This document shows positions 1-5,563 of a stretch of 8,008 bases of DNA, piece by piece. Position 1 is the stretch's first letter, and the number at the start of each line of letters is the position of its first letter. Origin of the DNA: Methanosarcinales archaeon ex4572_44 (lineage in GTDB: Archaea > Halobacteriota > Methanosarcinia > Methanosarcinales > EX4572-44). The position numbers and the translations under genes are program-made. The stretch lies in NCBI GenBank assembly GCA_002254825.2, contig NJEL02000066.1:1-8008 (forward strand), in the 5' to 3' direction. The notes beneath the pieces were generated by a model. It had not been told where the DNA came from. It searched no databases and saw only the letters and a list, made by a program, of their open reading frames with translations.

Positions 1-61
1 TATTTATTTTTATTTTTGGTTTTTCAAACCTCTTTTCATCTTTCTTTCTGATTTTAACAAC

Positions 62-1000
62 TCAACTATAGCAGAGCTGCGCGGTATTTGGATAGATAAA
101 AAAAAGGATGAGGTAGGAGGGGGTAGATTGTATCGGTTTATTTTTTATTTTATTGTGGCTTCTCGTACAATCTGGTTTTGGATAGGATCTTTCCATCCTT
201 TGGGTTTTGGATAGGATCTTTCCATCCTTTGCGTGTGGCTTTCTCGAGACTCTGTCGTTCGATTTTTCAATCTCACGTGCTTCATCTGCAAGAATAGCAG
301 CTATTCGCGCTACCTCATGGCCTGCTGCTGCTGTGGAAGCGATATCTACGAGGTCTTTCATCATGAAGCACGCAGGGGTGTTGATCTCAGCAACCTTGTT
401 GAGCATGTGCAGTGCTGCGAGAGCCTTTGCCTTGGCATAAGGATTTGCGAAACCGCCGTATTCAACGCATTTTTCTGGCTTTGCAAGTATGTGTGGCATT
501 GTTGGAGTCTTGCCTGCCTTGAGTTCTTCTATCACACCATCGATCGTCTCCTGCACGAGTCGAATGGCGCCTGTCACTGCAAGGGTCTTGGTGACATCAG
601 CGTTGAAGTTGACCATCTCCACTGTGTCGAGGTATTCTCTCTTTGCACCTATGAGTGGATCAACTGTTAGAACGATGTATCCGAAGCCTGCGTCTTCCAG
701 TTTCTGGCGACCTTCCTTCTTGGTTGGTCCATCTGCTACCACTATCGTCGGCACGTCCTTCCAGATCTCACGTGCGGCAACGGGCCCTGGTGCCATTGCA
801 TTGGGGCTTATCATTATCACCAAGTCAGGATTCCATCCTTTGAGCTCCTCTGTCTGACTGGCTTCTTTCTTGCTCATCTTGGCGCCGCTGCTGAACGTCC
901 GAGTCTCACTATCCTCTCTCTGAGCGATTTCGTCAAAGAGAAGGTCAATGACAATGGACGTTCCGATATTTCCCATTTTGATAAATCCTACTTTTACCAT
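62..1000 (-). CDS. mtd: F420-dependent methylenetetrahydromethanopterin dehydrogenase (Mtd), C-terminus altered by frameshifting duplication
   Basis: Mtd is a cytoplasmic enzyme that reversibly interconverts methenyl-H4MPT and methylene-H4MPT with F420H2, a central step of methanogenesis and its reversal. The protein matches the family from its start (MVKVGFIKMGNIGTS) through the SPNAMAPGP region and the late RKPHAKDGKILSK segment (around residues 253-265). The ATG at 1000-998 is preceded by a GGTGATC ribosome binding site. As written the frame encodes 312 residues, but family members are usually about 275. The last 46 residues are a low-complexity basic tail unlike Mtd. It arises because a 29-bp segment (174-202) is exactly repeated at 203-231. 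Removing one copy restores the ending KTRLYEKPQ and a TAA at 152-150, giving 273 residues. Identity is very sure. Whether the extended tail is real biology, a recent mutation or an assembly artefact is open. Confidence 0.95.
   Translation of the reverse strand: MVKVGFIKMGNIGTSIVIDLLFDEIAQREDSETRTFSSGAKMSKKEASQTEELKGWNPDLVIMISPNAMAPGPVAAREIWKDVPTIVVADGPTKKEGRQKLEDAGFGYIVLTVDPLIGAKREYLDTVEMVNFNADVTKTLAVTGAIRLVQETIDGVIEELKAGKTPTMPHILAKPEKCVEYGGFANPYAKAKALAALHMLNKVAEINTPACFMMKDLVDIASTAAAGHEVARIAAILADEAREIEKSNDRVSRKPHAKDGKILSKTQRMERSYPKPDCTRSHNKIKNKPIQSTPSYLILFFIYPNTAQLCYS
98..105 (-). terminator. Oligo-T8 candidate terminator of mtd
   Basis: Eight A on the plus strand read as T8 on the mtd coding strand, about 45 bases past the ancestral stop at 152-150. 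Archaeal termination typically uses such T runs without needing a hairpin. It lies inside the frameshifted extension of the gene, which supports the ancestral stop being the original end. Confidence 0.5.
174..231. repeat. Exact 29-bp tandem duplication in the 3' end of mtd
   Basis: Positions 174-202 and 203-231 are identical over 29 bases; the flanking bases (173 versus 202, and 232 versus 203) break the identity. Twenty-nine is not a multiple of three, so the second copy shifts the reading frame of mtd after residue 266. Two perfect copies with no divergence suggest a recent event or an assembly error. Confidence 0.97.
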
Positions 1001-1004
1001 ATTG

Positions 1005-1011
1005 GATCACC
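1005..1011 (-). promoter_or_regulatory. Ribosome binding site of mtd
   Basis: On the minus strand this reads GGTGATC, complementary to the archaeal 16S rRNA 3' end, four bases before the ATG at 1000. It fixes the mtd start. Confidence 0.75.
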
Positions 1012-1032
1012 AGCAGTGGATTGGTCGATTAG

Positions 1033-1040
1033 CATATATC
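1033..1040 (-). promoter_or_regulatory. Candidate TATA box of mtd
   Basis: On the minus strand GATATATG follows a run of six A that could act as the TFB recognition element. Its centre is about 37 bases before the mtd ATG, so transcription would start near 1011 and give a short leader that just contains the ribosome binding site. The core is nearly palindromic and could also serve the divergent gene at 1128. Confidence 0.55.
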
Positions 1041-1127
1041 TTTTTTGGAATTATCCTACCACCTTCCATACCAAAGTTTTATCTTTCAACACGCACAGAC
1101 TCTGGTCAAATAATAGAAGAAGTTCTT

Positions 1128-1664
1128 ATGCCAGTCGATACAACAGATCTCTTTAATGAACTATGTGTTGTGGAAGACCAGGAATCACTCCTTATTGTTT
1201 TGAAGCGATGGGCAAACAGATACAGCATCTTTGACCTCGTGCAAGCTCAGGGATTCACTGCAAAAGAGCTAAAAAACCTACATCCACCATCTTATATAAA
1301 AGAGCTATCTTGGAAGCACAGCGAATGGCTGATCGCCACGATAAAAGAGATACGATCTGCACATCTTCAAAAGAGAGAAACGATGAATCTTGAAGAGTAC
1401 TACGATTTTATAGAACGCATCAGAGAGAACTTGATCAAGGCCGAAGATCGCGTTGAGAGAGATGCACAGACACTCTACAGCCTGTGCGCCGCATACCACC
1501 TTTTCATAACCAAAACCCCTATGCACATGGTTGGCACACCCTTTCCCGGCGGATTCAAGGTTCAGAAGATCGGCGAAGAATACTTCTGCCCGGTAAAAGA
1601 GAAACAGAAAGACGTCCCAGAAGCGCTCTGCAAATTCTGCGTGGCAAAGCAACTTAAGATTTAA
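1128..1664 (+). CDS. DUF2115-like (UPF0305-type) archaeal protein of unknown function
   Basis: A 178-residue soluble protein, mostly charged and helical, without signal peptide or membrane segment. The conserved-looking part is at the C-terminus: MHMVGTPFPGGFKV (residues 132-145), then C154-P-V-K and a C168-x2-C171 pair (EEYFCPVKEKQ then ALCKFCVAKQ), which could bind a metal. This ending and the length agree with what I remember of the methanogen family DUF2115/UPF0305, whose function is unknown. The frame stays open upstream to 948, but that stretch overlaps the mtd start and crosses the shared promoter, so I take the ATG at 1128; no strong ribosome binding site precedes it. It is transcribed divergently from mtd, with 127 bases between the starts. 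The family name is from memory and not searched. Confidence 0.75.
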   Translation: MPVDTTDLFNELCVVEDQESLLIVLKRWANRYSIFDLVQAQGFTAKELKNLHPPSYIKELSWKHSEWLIATIKEIRSAHLQKRETMNLEEYYDFIERIRENLIKAEDRVERDAQTLYSLCAAYHLFITKTPMHMVGTPFPGGFKVQKIGEEYFCPVKEKQKDVPEALCKFCVAKQLKI

Positions 1665-1768
1665 AAATAGTGAAAAACCTGCAGATTCAATGGTCAACCA
1701 ACATTTCACCCAGTGTTTTTCCAACATAGAGGAAAATACAAGCTTTGTTAATCTCTCGTCTGAATGGC

Positions 1769-1787
1769 TGGTGTACGACAAACACCA
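1769..1787. promoter_or_regulatory. Inverted repeat just upstream of the aldolase TATA box
   Basis: TGGTGT (1769-1774) and ACACCA (1782-1787) are perfect inverted copies separated by seven bases, ending about seven bases before the TATA box. The position suits an activator or repressor site, but a 6-bp half-site could occur by chance. Confidence 0.25.
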
Positions 1788-1794
1788 TCAAACA

Positions 1795-1802
1795 TTATAT
1801 AC
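1795..1802 (+). promoter_or_regulatory. Candidate TATA box of the aldolase gene
   Basis: TTATATAC matches the archaeal TATA consensus. Transcription would begin about 25 bases downstream, near 1822-1826. That falls after the in-frame ATGs at 1764 and 1818 and before the ATG at 1866, so it helps choose the start. Confidence 0.55.
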
Positions 1803-1865
1803 CTATTGAGAAACAATATGTTCTCTGGTCTTGAGCGACCTGGTATTAATGTGAGGCATAGGATT

Positions 1866-3002
1866 ATGAGCGAGTATGGACCTATTTCGGGATCGACAAT
1901 ATTCACAGCGTTGAGTGAGGAAAAAACTATTATAATGGCTGCAAACACTAGAGTTGCCCTTGTGGCACCCGGGATTTTCCGTGCAGCTAAAGAGCTTGAC
2001 ACCGCTGTGATAATGGAGCTTGCAAAGTCAGAATCCAACTTAAAAGGCGGTTACACTGGGCTTACGCCAGAACTTTTCTCTGAGAAGATGAACGCTTACA
2101 CAGAAGAGATTACATTCGATGTTTGGGCACTGCACGCAGATCATATCACCATCAAGGACGGTACGCGCGAAGAAGTGGAGGACACAAAGAAACTCATCGA
2201 TGGGCAGGTTGAAGCAGGTTTCACCTCATTTGCAATCGATGCATCACACCTCTTCAACTTTGAAGGTGGAGACCTGCGAGAAGAACTCGCAGATAATATA
2301 GACATCACGACCGAGCTTGCCAAACACATCGAGAAACGTATGAAAGGGAGAGAATACGGACTCGAGGTTGAGGTGGGCGAGATCGGGAGAGAAGATGCTC
2401 ATGGGAGAGTTCTTACCCGTCCAGAAGAAGCAGTCACCTTTATCACGGCATTAAACGAGAACGACGTATACCCACAGGTGCTTGCCATAGCAAACGGGAG
2501 TGCACACGGCAACGTCTACGATGAACGGGGAAACCCAATACCACAGGTCTCAATCGACATACCACAAACCAGGGCAGTTGCAAAAGCACTCAGAGACAAC
2601 AAACTCAACGTGCAAATTGCACAACACGGAATCACAGGCACACCACTTGAACTCATAAACACACAGTTCCCCAAAGGCGATATAATAAAAGGCAACGTGG
2701 GCACACACTGGCAGAACCTCGTCTGGGACATAATCAAAATCTTCGAACCAGGCCTCTACAACGAGATACACGAATGGACACTCAACAACTACCGAGAAAA
2801 GGCACCCGATAAGAAAGACGAACAGATCTTCGGCACCTACAGTAAAAACGCAATCAAAGTCTTCTTTGACAAAATATACAACGTGGACGACGACACAAAA
2901 ACCGCAATCGAAGCACAAGCATACGCAGACGCCCTCAAATTCTTCAAAGCATTCTCAAGCAAAGGCACAGCAAAACTCGTACGAAAAAAGATCAAAAAAT
3001 AA
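1866..3002 (+). CDS. Class II (zinc) ketose-bisphosphate aldolase family protein
   Basis: Class II aldolases cleave or form ketose 1,6-bisphosphates with a zinc ion, here probably in gluconeogenesis or sugar synthesis; the exact substrate cannot be read. With the start at 1866 the protein has 378 residues. Family marks are visible in order: the LHADH loop with D92 as likely general acid/base and H93 as zinc ligand; FAIDASHLF (122-130); VGEIG with E172; SAHG with H214; and QHGITG with H254 as a further zinc ligand and phosphate loop. The last 70 residues or so form a charged tail ending in lysines. An in-frame ATG at 1818 is possible but lies at or before the predicted transcription start. Methanogens commonly use other FBP aldolase types, so this copy may be specialised. 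Confident in the family, not in the substrate. Confidence 0.85.
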   Translation: MSEYGPISGSTIFTALSEEKTIIMAANTRVALVAPGIFRAAKELDTAVIMELAKSESNLKGGYTGLTPELFSEKMNAYTEEITFDVWALHADHITIKDGTREEVEDTKKLIDGQVEAGFTSFAIDASHLFNFEGGDLREELADNIDITTELAKHIEKRMKGREYGLEVEVGEIGREDAHGRVLTRPEEAVTFITALNENDVYPQVLAIANGSAHGNVYDERGNPIPQVSIDIPQTRAVAKALRDNKLNVQIAQHGITGTPLELINTQFPKGDIIKGNVGTHWQNLVWDIIKIFEPGLYNEIHEWTLNNYREKAPDKKDEQIFGTYSKNAIKVFFDKIYNVDDDTKTAIEAQAYADALKFFKAFSSKGTAKLVRKKIKK

Positions 3003-3051
3003 AAACAAAAAAACCTATCCTACAAAAAACCCAAAACCAATCTTTCACCTA

Positions 3052-3058
3052 TTTTTTC
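3052..3058 (+). terminator. Oligo-T candidate terminator after the aldolase
   Basis: A T-rich run about 50 bases after the aldolase stop, in an otherwise T-poor stretch, fits archaeal intrinsic termination. It separates the aldolase from the lipoate ligase, whose start is only 33 bases further on. Confidence 0.35.
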
Positions 3059-3090
3059 CATCATCCACAAACTTATGAATTTCAAGTCTT

Positions 3091-3912
3091 ATGACAGTGA
3101 AGATTATGTCCTGGAGATTTGTCGATATTGATCGGATCGATGGGTATTTCAGCGCTGCCCTCTTCGAGTCAATAGGAAAACACGTTGGTTCTGGTAGGGT
3201 TGACGAGACCGTCCTGTTCTGGCGTGTCAAAACTCCAACTGTGTATCTTGGGTATCACCAGTATGTCGAGGATGAGATACATGAGGATTACTGTGCAACC
3301 AGCGGTGTTCAGATAATAAGACGTGTTCTTGGCGGCGGATGTGGGTTTTGTGACAAAAATCAGATTCTTTTTTCTATTATCGGGCGTGAAGGCAGTGGAG
3401 TGGTCTCGCCAGACATCCAAAAAGCGTATTCGTGTGTCCTTGGAGGGGTGGTAGCAGCTCTCAAGACTCTTGGTTTTGAGGGTGAACTTGAACTCACTCG
3501 CAGCGCCGTCTACATGAGAGGTCGTAAAATTTCAGGGAGTGCACAGGGCAGGTTCAACGGTGCCGTGCTCGTCAATGGTAGTTTCCTCTTGGATTTTGAC
3601 TTTGACGAGATGGATCGAGTGCTCAAGAACCCTACAAAGAACCTGGCAGAAGATGTAACCTGTGCACGGGACGGAATGATCACGCTCTCTGAGCTGATTG
3701 GTTACGATTCAGACATTGAGTATGTGAAAAATGTACTGAAGCGCGGATTCGAAACCGCACTTGGAATGACTGCCAGACGTGGTGCACTCACAAAATCGGA
3801 GATCGAACTGGCAAAACACTTGAGCAAACGACACAAAAGCCGTGATTGGATCTATCGGCTTGATGAAAAGCGGAGAAAGCGGTTAAGGCGTAAAAGGGGG
3901 CGAGGAGATTAA
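3091..3912 (+). CDS. lplA: Lipoate-protein ligase A / BPL-LPL family protein
   Basis: Members of this fold transfer lipoate or octanoate to a lysine of a carrier protein. The protein has 273 residues, normal for LplA. Visible marks: SWRFVDID near the N-terminus, RRVLGGG (R77-R78, G81-G83) for the ligand pocket, CDKNQILFSI (87-96), and GRKISGSAQ with the expected adenylate-binding K146. A C-terminal helix motif (LSKRHKSRDWIY, 244-255) is also family-like, followed by a strongly basic tail (260-271). The usual His-Asp after the Gly motif is Cys87-Asp88, and the usual Ser before GGG is Leu80, so activity or substrate may differ. Family members usually begin right at the Trp-Arg segment, so the ATG at 3106 (MSWRF) is an equally good or better start, preceded by GTGA. 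The GcvH-like carrier at 4404 is the obvious candidate substrate. Confidence 0.85.
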   Translation: MTVKIMSWRFVDIDRIDGYFSAALFESIGKHVGSGRVDETVLFWRVKTPTVYLGYHQYVEDEIHEDYCATSGVQIIRRVLGGGCGFCDKNQILFSIIGREGSGVVSPDIQKAYSCVLGGVVAALKTLGFEGELELTRSAVYMRGRKISGSAQGRFNGAVLVNGSFLLDFDFDEMDRVLKNPTKNLAEDVTCARDGMITLSELIGYDSDIEYVKNVLKRGFETALGMTARRGALTKSEIELAKHLSKRHKSRDWIYRLDEKRRKRLRRKRGRGD

Positions 3913-3927
3913 CGTAGAGTCACTATA

Positions 3928-3950
3928 CCCCGTACTTAATAGGTACAGGG
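3928..3950 (+). terminator. Hairpin after the lipoate ligase, possible terminator
   Basis: CCCCGTAC (3928-3935) pairs with GTACAGGG (3943-3950) around a seven-base loop, with one mismatch. It starts 16 bases after the ligase stop. T runs follow at 3960-3965 and 3982-3993, so transcription probably ends in this area. Confidence 0.4.
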
Positions 3951-4168
3951 CTTGTTGGCGTTTTTGGCATATAAAGGTTTCGTTTTTATTTTTGTGTAGA
4001 GTCATCCCTTTTAGCAACTTCCGATTTATGCATCTTGGGTCGTGCATGAAGGTATTCATAGGTTGTGTGGAGCGCCATGCTTTGAGATGTGAAAGCGCTG
4101 GTGTGGTCCCCTATGCTTCTGCCTTTCAGCCTTTTGGTAGTAAAGCTTGCGGAATGCTTCGTTTTGAT

Positions 4169-4189
4169 AAAACTTTTCTTAAAAGTTTT
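4169..4189. repeat. Perfect 9-bp inverted repeat (hairpin)
   Basis: AAAACTTTT (4169-4177) and AAAAGTTTT (4181-4189) pair perfectly around a three-base loop. The left arm also begins with AAAAC, which can pair with GTTTT at 4161-4165, so two mutually exclusive hairpins can form. Confidence 0.6.
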
Positions 4190-4325
4190 GTGGACGTGAT
4201 CTACGTTCTGCATTTTATATCTGGTGCATCGGTAATCTATGTTTAGGGATATTAACATGTGTAGTGTTTGTGATTGAAGCCCCTGTGATCTTTACCTGCC
4301 CAAGACCGAAGCACCATCAACAATT

Positions 4326-4333
4326 TTTATATT
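4326..4333 (+). promoter_or_regulatory. Candidate TATA box of the lipoyl carrier gene
   Basis: TTTATATT lies about 75 bases before the ATG at 4404. The expected transcription start near 4355 would give a leader of about 48 bases that contains the strong ribosome binding site. Confidence 0.5.
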
Positions 4334-4389
4334 TTGTATGTTATAGAAAAGCGTGAATGTTATGTAGGATCGTTGACATTAACGTATTT

Positions 4390-4395
4390 AGGAGG
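4390..4395 (+). promoter_or_regulatory. Strong ribosome binding site of the lipoyl carrier gene
   Basis: AGGAGG eight bases before the ATG at 4404 is the best Shine-Dalgarno sequence in the window and suggests high translation. It fixes the start. Confidence 0.8.
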
Positions 4396-4403
4396 CAATA
4401 TCA

Positions 4404-4820
4404 ATGAAAATTGAAGGATATGAAGTGCCAGAAGAACTTTACTACACCAAAGACCACCTCTGGGCAAGGGTTGAAGATAATGGAAACGTTAGAGTTGGGA
4501 TGGACGCATTCGGCGGAACGGCGACCGGGGAGATCGAATTTATCGATCTGCCAATGGAAGATGATGAGTTTGAGGCAGGCGAAGCTTTTGGATCGATCGA
4601 ATCTGCAAAATGGGTCGGCGGGCTTACGATGCCAGTAACAGGTACGGTCATCGAGGTTAATTCCAAGATCGAAGACGAAACTGGGCTCATGGCAGAAGAC
4701 CCGTATGGTGATGGCTGGTTTATCCTGATCAAACCGTCCAATCTGAAGGAAGATCTGGAAAAACTCATTCACGGAGATAAAATTAAATCATGGTTTGAAG
4801 AAGACATTGAATCAAGATAG
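4404..4820 (+). CDS. GcvH-like lipoyl carrier protein (glycine cleavage H-protein family)
   Basis: A 138-residue H-protein-fold protein that carries lipoate on a lysine arm. The attachment lysine is K69 in GSIESAKWVGG, equivalent to ESVK-A in classical GcvH. Other family marks are the N-terminal YYTKDHLWARVEDNG (13-27), the GEIEFIDLP turn (42-50), PVTGTVIEVN (77-86) and the closing EDPYGDGWFILIKPSN (98-113). The residue after the lysine is Trp and the next segment is GGLTMP, differing from the usual A-x-D-x-Y-x-P of H-proteins. No GcvP, GcvT or Lpd is in the window, so this may not serve glycine cleavage. It may be closer to the lipoate-binding proteins (LbpA) of Hdr-like sulfur pathways or to an uncharacterised archaeal group. 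The ligase at 3091 lies upstream on the same strand but with its own spacing and promoter signals. Family sure, role open. Confidence 0.9.
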   Translation: MKIEGYEVPEELYYTKDHLWARVEDNGNVRVGMDAFGGTATGEIEFIDLPMEDDEFEAGEAFGSIESAKWVGGLTMPVTGTVIEVNSKIEDETGLMAEDPYGDGWFILIKPSNLKEDLEKLIHGDKIKSWFEEDIESR

Positions 4821-4836
4821 TAGATAGTTAAAACGA

Positions 4837-4844
4837 TTTTTTTT
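4837..4844 (+). terminator. Oligo-T8 terminator after the lipoyl carrier gene
   Basis: Eight T, 16 bases after the carrier stop and followed by further T-rich sequence, fit a typical archaeal intrinsic terminator. The following 180 bases or so are AT-rich and hold no gene that I can see. Confidence 0.5.
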
Positions 4845-5033
4845 ACTTTTAAATCTAAATTATTACATTCATTAGTATCAGGCGCTATTCTTCTAATAGA
4901 GTCTTTTAGATTCCGTCTATACCTCAGCGTCGCTATACTACTAATACAGCATAGTTTCAAATGTTTTTCACATATCTTGCTTTTAACAAGTTTTATAGGT
5001 AATTTATGAACTATAGACTTGGCTCCATAAATT

Positions 5034-5041
5034 CTTATATG
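5034..5041 (+). promoter_or_regulatory. Candidate TATA box of the hacB/leuD unit
   Basis: CTTATATG is centred about 43 bases before the ATG at 5081, predicting a start near 5064 and a leader of about 17 bases holding the AGAGGT site. This excludes the upstream in-frame ATG at 5006 as the true start. Confidence 0.5.
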
Positions 5042-5070
5042 CAGAAAACTCTAATATATCTCAGTGCAAA

Positions 5071-5076
5071 AGAGGT
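5071..5076 (+). promoter_or_regulatory. Ribosome binding site of hacB/leuD
   Basis: AGAGGT lies four bases before the ATG at 5081 and selects this start over the in-frame ATG at 5006. Confidence 0.6.
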
Positions 5077-5080
5077 TGTT

Positions 5081-5563
5081 ATGGTTCTTAGGATAGAGGG
5101 TAAGGTCTGGCGCTTCCCAGATAATATTGATACAGATCTGATCATACCAGGGAAGTATCTTCGCACAACCGATCTTAGCGTATTCGCGGCTCATGCAATG
5201 GAAGGTATAGACCCGGATTTTTCAAAGAAGGTTTGTGGGGGCGATATTATTGTTGCTGGCAGGAACTTCGGTTGTGGCTCGTCCAGAGAACAGGCGCCTC
5301 TGGCGTTGAAGTATGCTGGTGTTGGGTGTGTTGTGGCAGAGAGTTTTGCACGCATATTCTTCCGCAATGCCATAAACGTAGGATTACCGATCACAGAAGC
5401 ACGTGTTGGGTGCAAAGAGGGCGATCGTGCTGTGGTTGATATCGAAGCAGGCACTGTAACATGCGACGGAATTGTGTATCAAGGCACGAAACTTCCAGAT
5501 TTTCTCGTGGAAATACTGGTTAATGGAGGACTTGTTGCACATCGAAGGAAAGAGAGAAGATGA
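5081..5563 (+). CDS. hacB: Homoaconitase / 3-isopropylmalate dehydratase small subunit
   Basis: This is the 160-residue swivel-domain subunit of an aconitase-family hydro-lyase; the iron-sulfur large subunit is encoded elsewhere. Family marks are the DNIDTDLIIPGKYL segment (14-27), the hallmark GRNFGCGSSREQA and FARIFFRNAINVGLP. The substrate loop reads YLRT (26-29). In characterised Methanocaldococcus enzymes YLRT marks homoaconitase (2-oxosuberate route to coenzyme B), whereas the isopropylmalate (leucine) enzyme has YLVY, as I recall. I therefore favour homoaconitase, though some archaeal enzymes accept both substrates and leuD remains possible. The start at 5081 gives the family length and MVLRIEGKVWRF, a typical N-terminus. 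The stop overlaps the next start as ATGA, so the two genes are probably translated together. Confidence 0.9.
   Translation: MVLRIEGKVWRFPDNIDTDLIIPGKYLRTTDLSVFAAHAMEGIDPDFSKKVCGGDIIVAGRNFGCGSSREQAPLALKYAGVGCVVAESFARIFFRNAINVGLPITEARVGCKEGDRAVVDIEAGTVTCDGIVYQGTKLPDFLVEILVNGGLVAHRRKERR

Larger units (their letters stand above)
3913..4403. other. 491-bp intergenic region with hairpins and promoter signals but no convincing gene
   Basis: Open frames of 84 and 90 codons exist on opposite strands over the same stretch (about 3986-4258), but neither has a good ribosome binding site or a recognisable protein, and they mirror each other. There is a TATA-like element at about 3967-3975 that could start a transcript near 3998. 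Two overlapping inverted repeats lie at 4161-4189, and the carrier-gene promoter is near 4326. A small RNA starting near 3998 or a decayed gene is possible; I cannot identify either. Confidence 0.4.

Noticed and set aside
948..1127. 60-codon N-terminal extension of the DUF2115-like protein
   Set aside because: It overlaps the mtd start codon and the mtd promoter and contains no family-like sequence; the ATG at 1128 gives a length and start that fit.
1764..1865. Longer aldolase start at 1764 or 1818
   Set aside because: A TATA box at 1795-1802 lies inside the extension, so the message would start after 1764 and at or after 1818. The 1818 start cannot be fully excluded.
3914..4004. Direct repeat GTAGAGTCA at 3914-3922 and 3996-4004, considered as an attachment site or element boundary
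   Set aside because: Only nine bases, with no integrase, transposase or other mobile gene nearby; chance is likely enough.
3986..4258. Overlapping 84- and 90-codon open frames on opposite strands
   Set aside because: No ribosome binding site, no recognisable motif, and each mirrors the other; more likely chance open frames in an intergenic region.
4404..4820. Assigning the carrier confidently to the glycine cleavage system
   Set aside because: No other glycine cleavage gene is present in the window and the sequence around K69 is atypical, so only the family is claimed.
4821..5005. AT-rich stretch after the lipoyl carrier considered as a tRNA or small RNA
   Set aside because: No cloverleaf, T-loop-like GTTCGA or stable long stem could be seen.
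5006..5080. 25-codon N-terminal extension of hacB
   Set aside because: A TATA box (5034-5041) and an AGAGGT ribosome binding site lie within it, and the family starts at MVLRIEGK.
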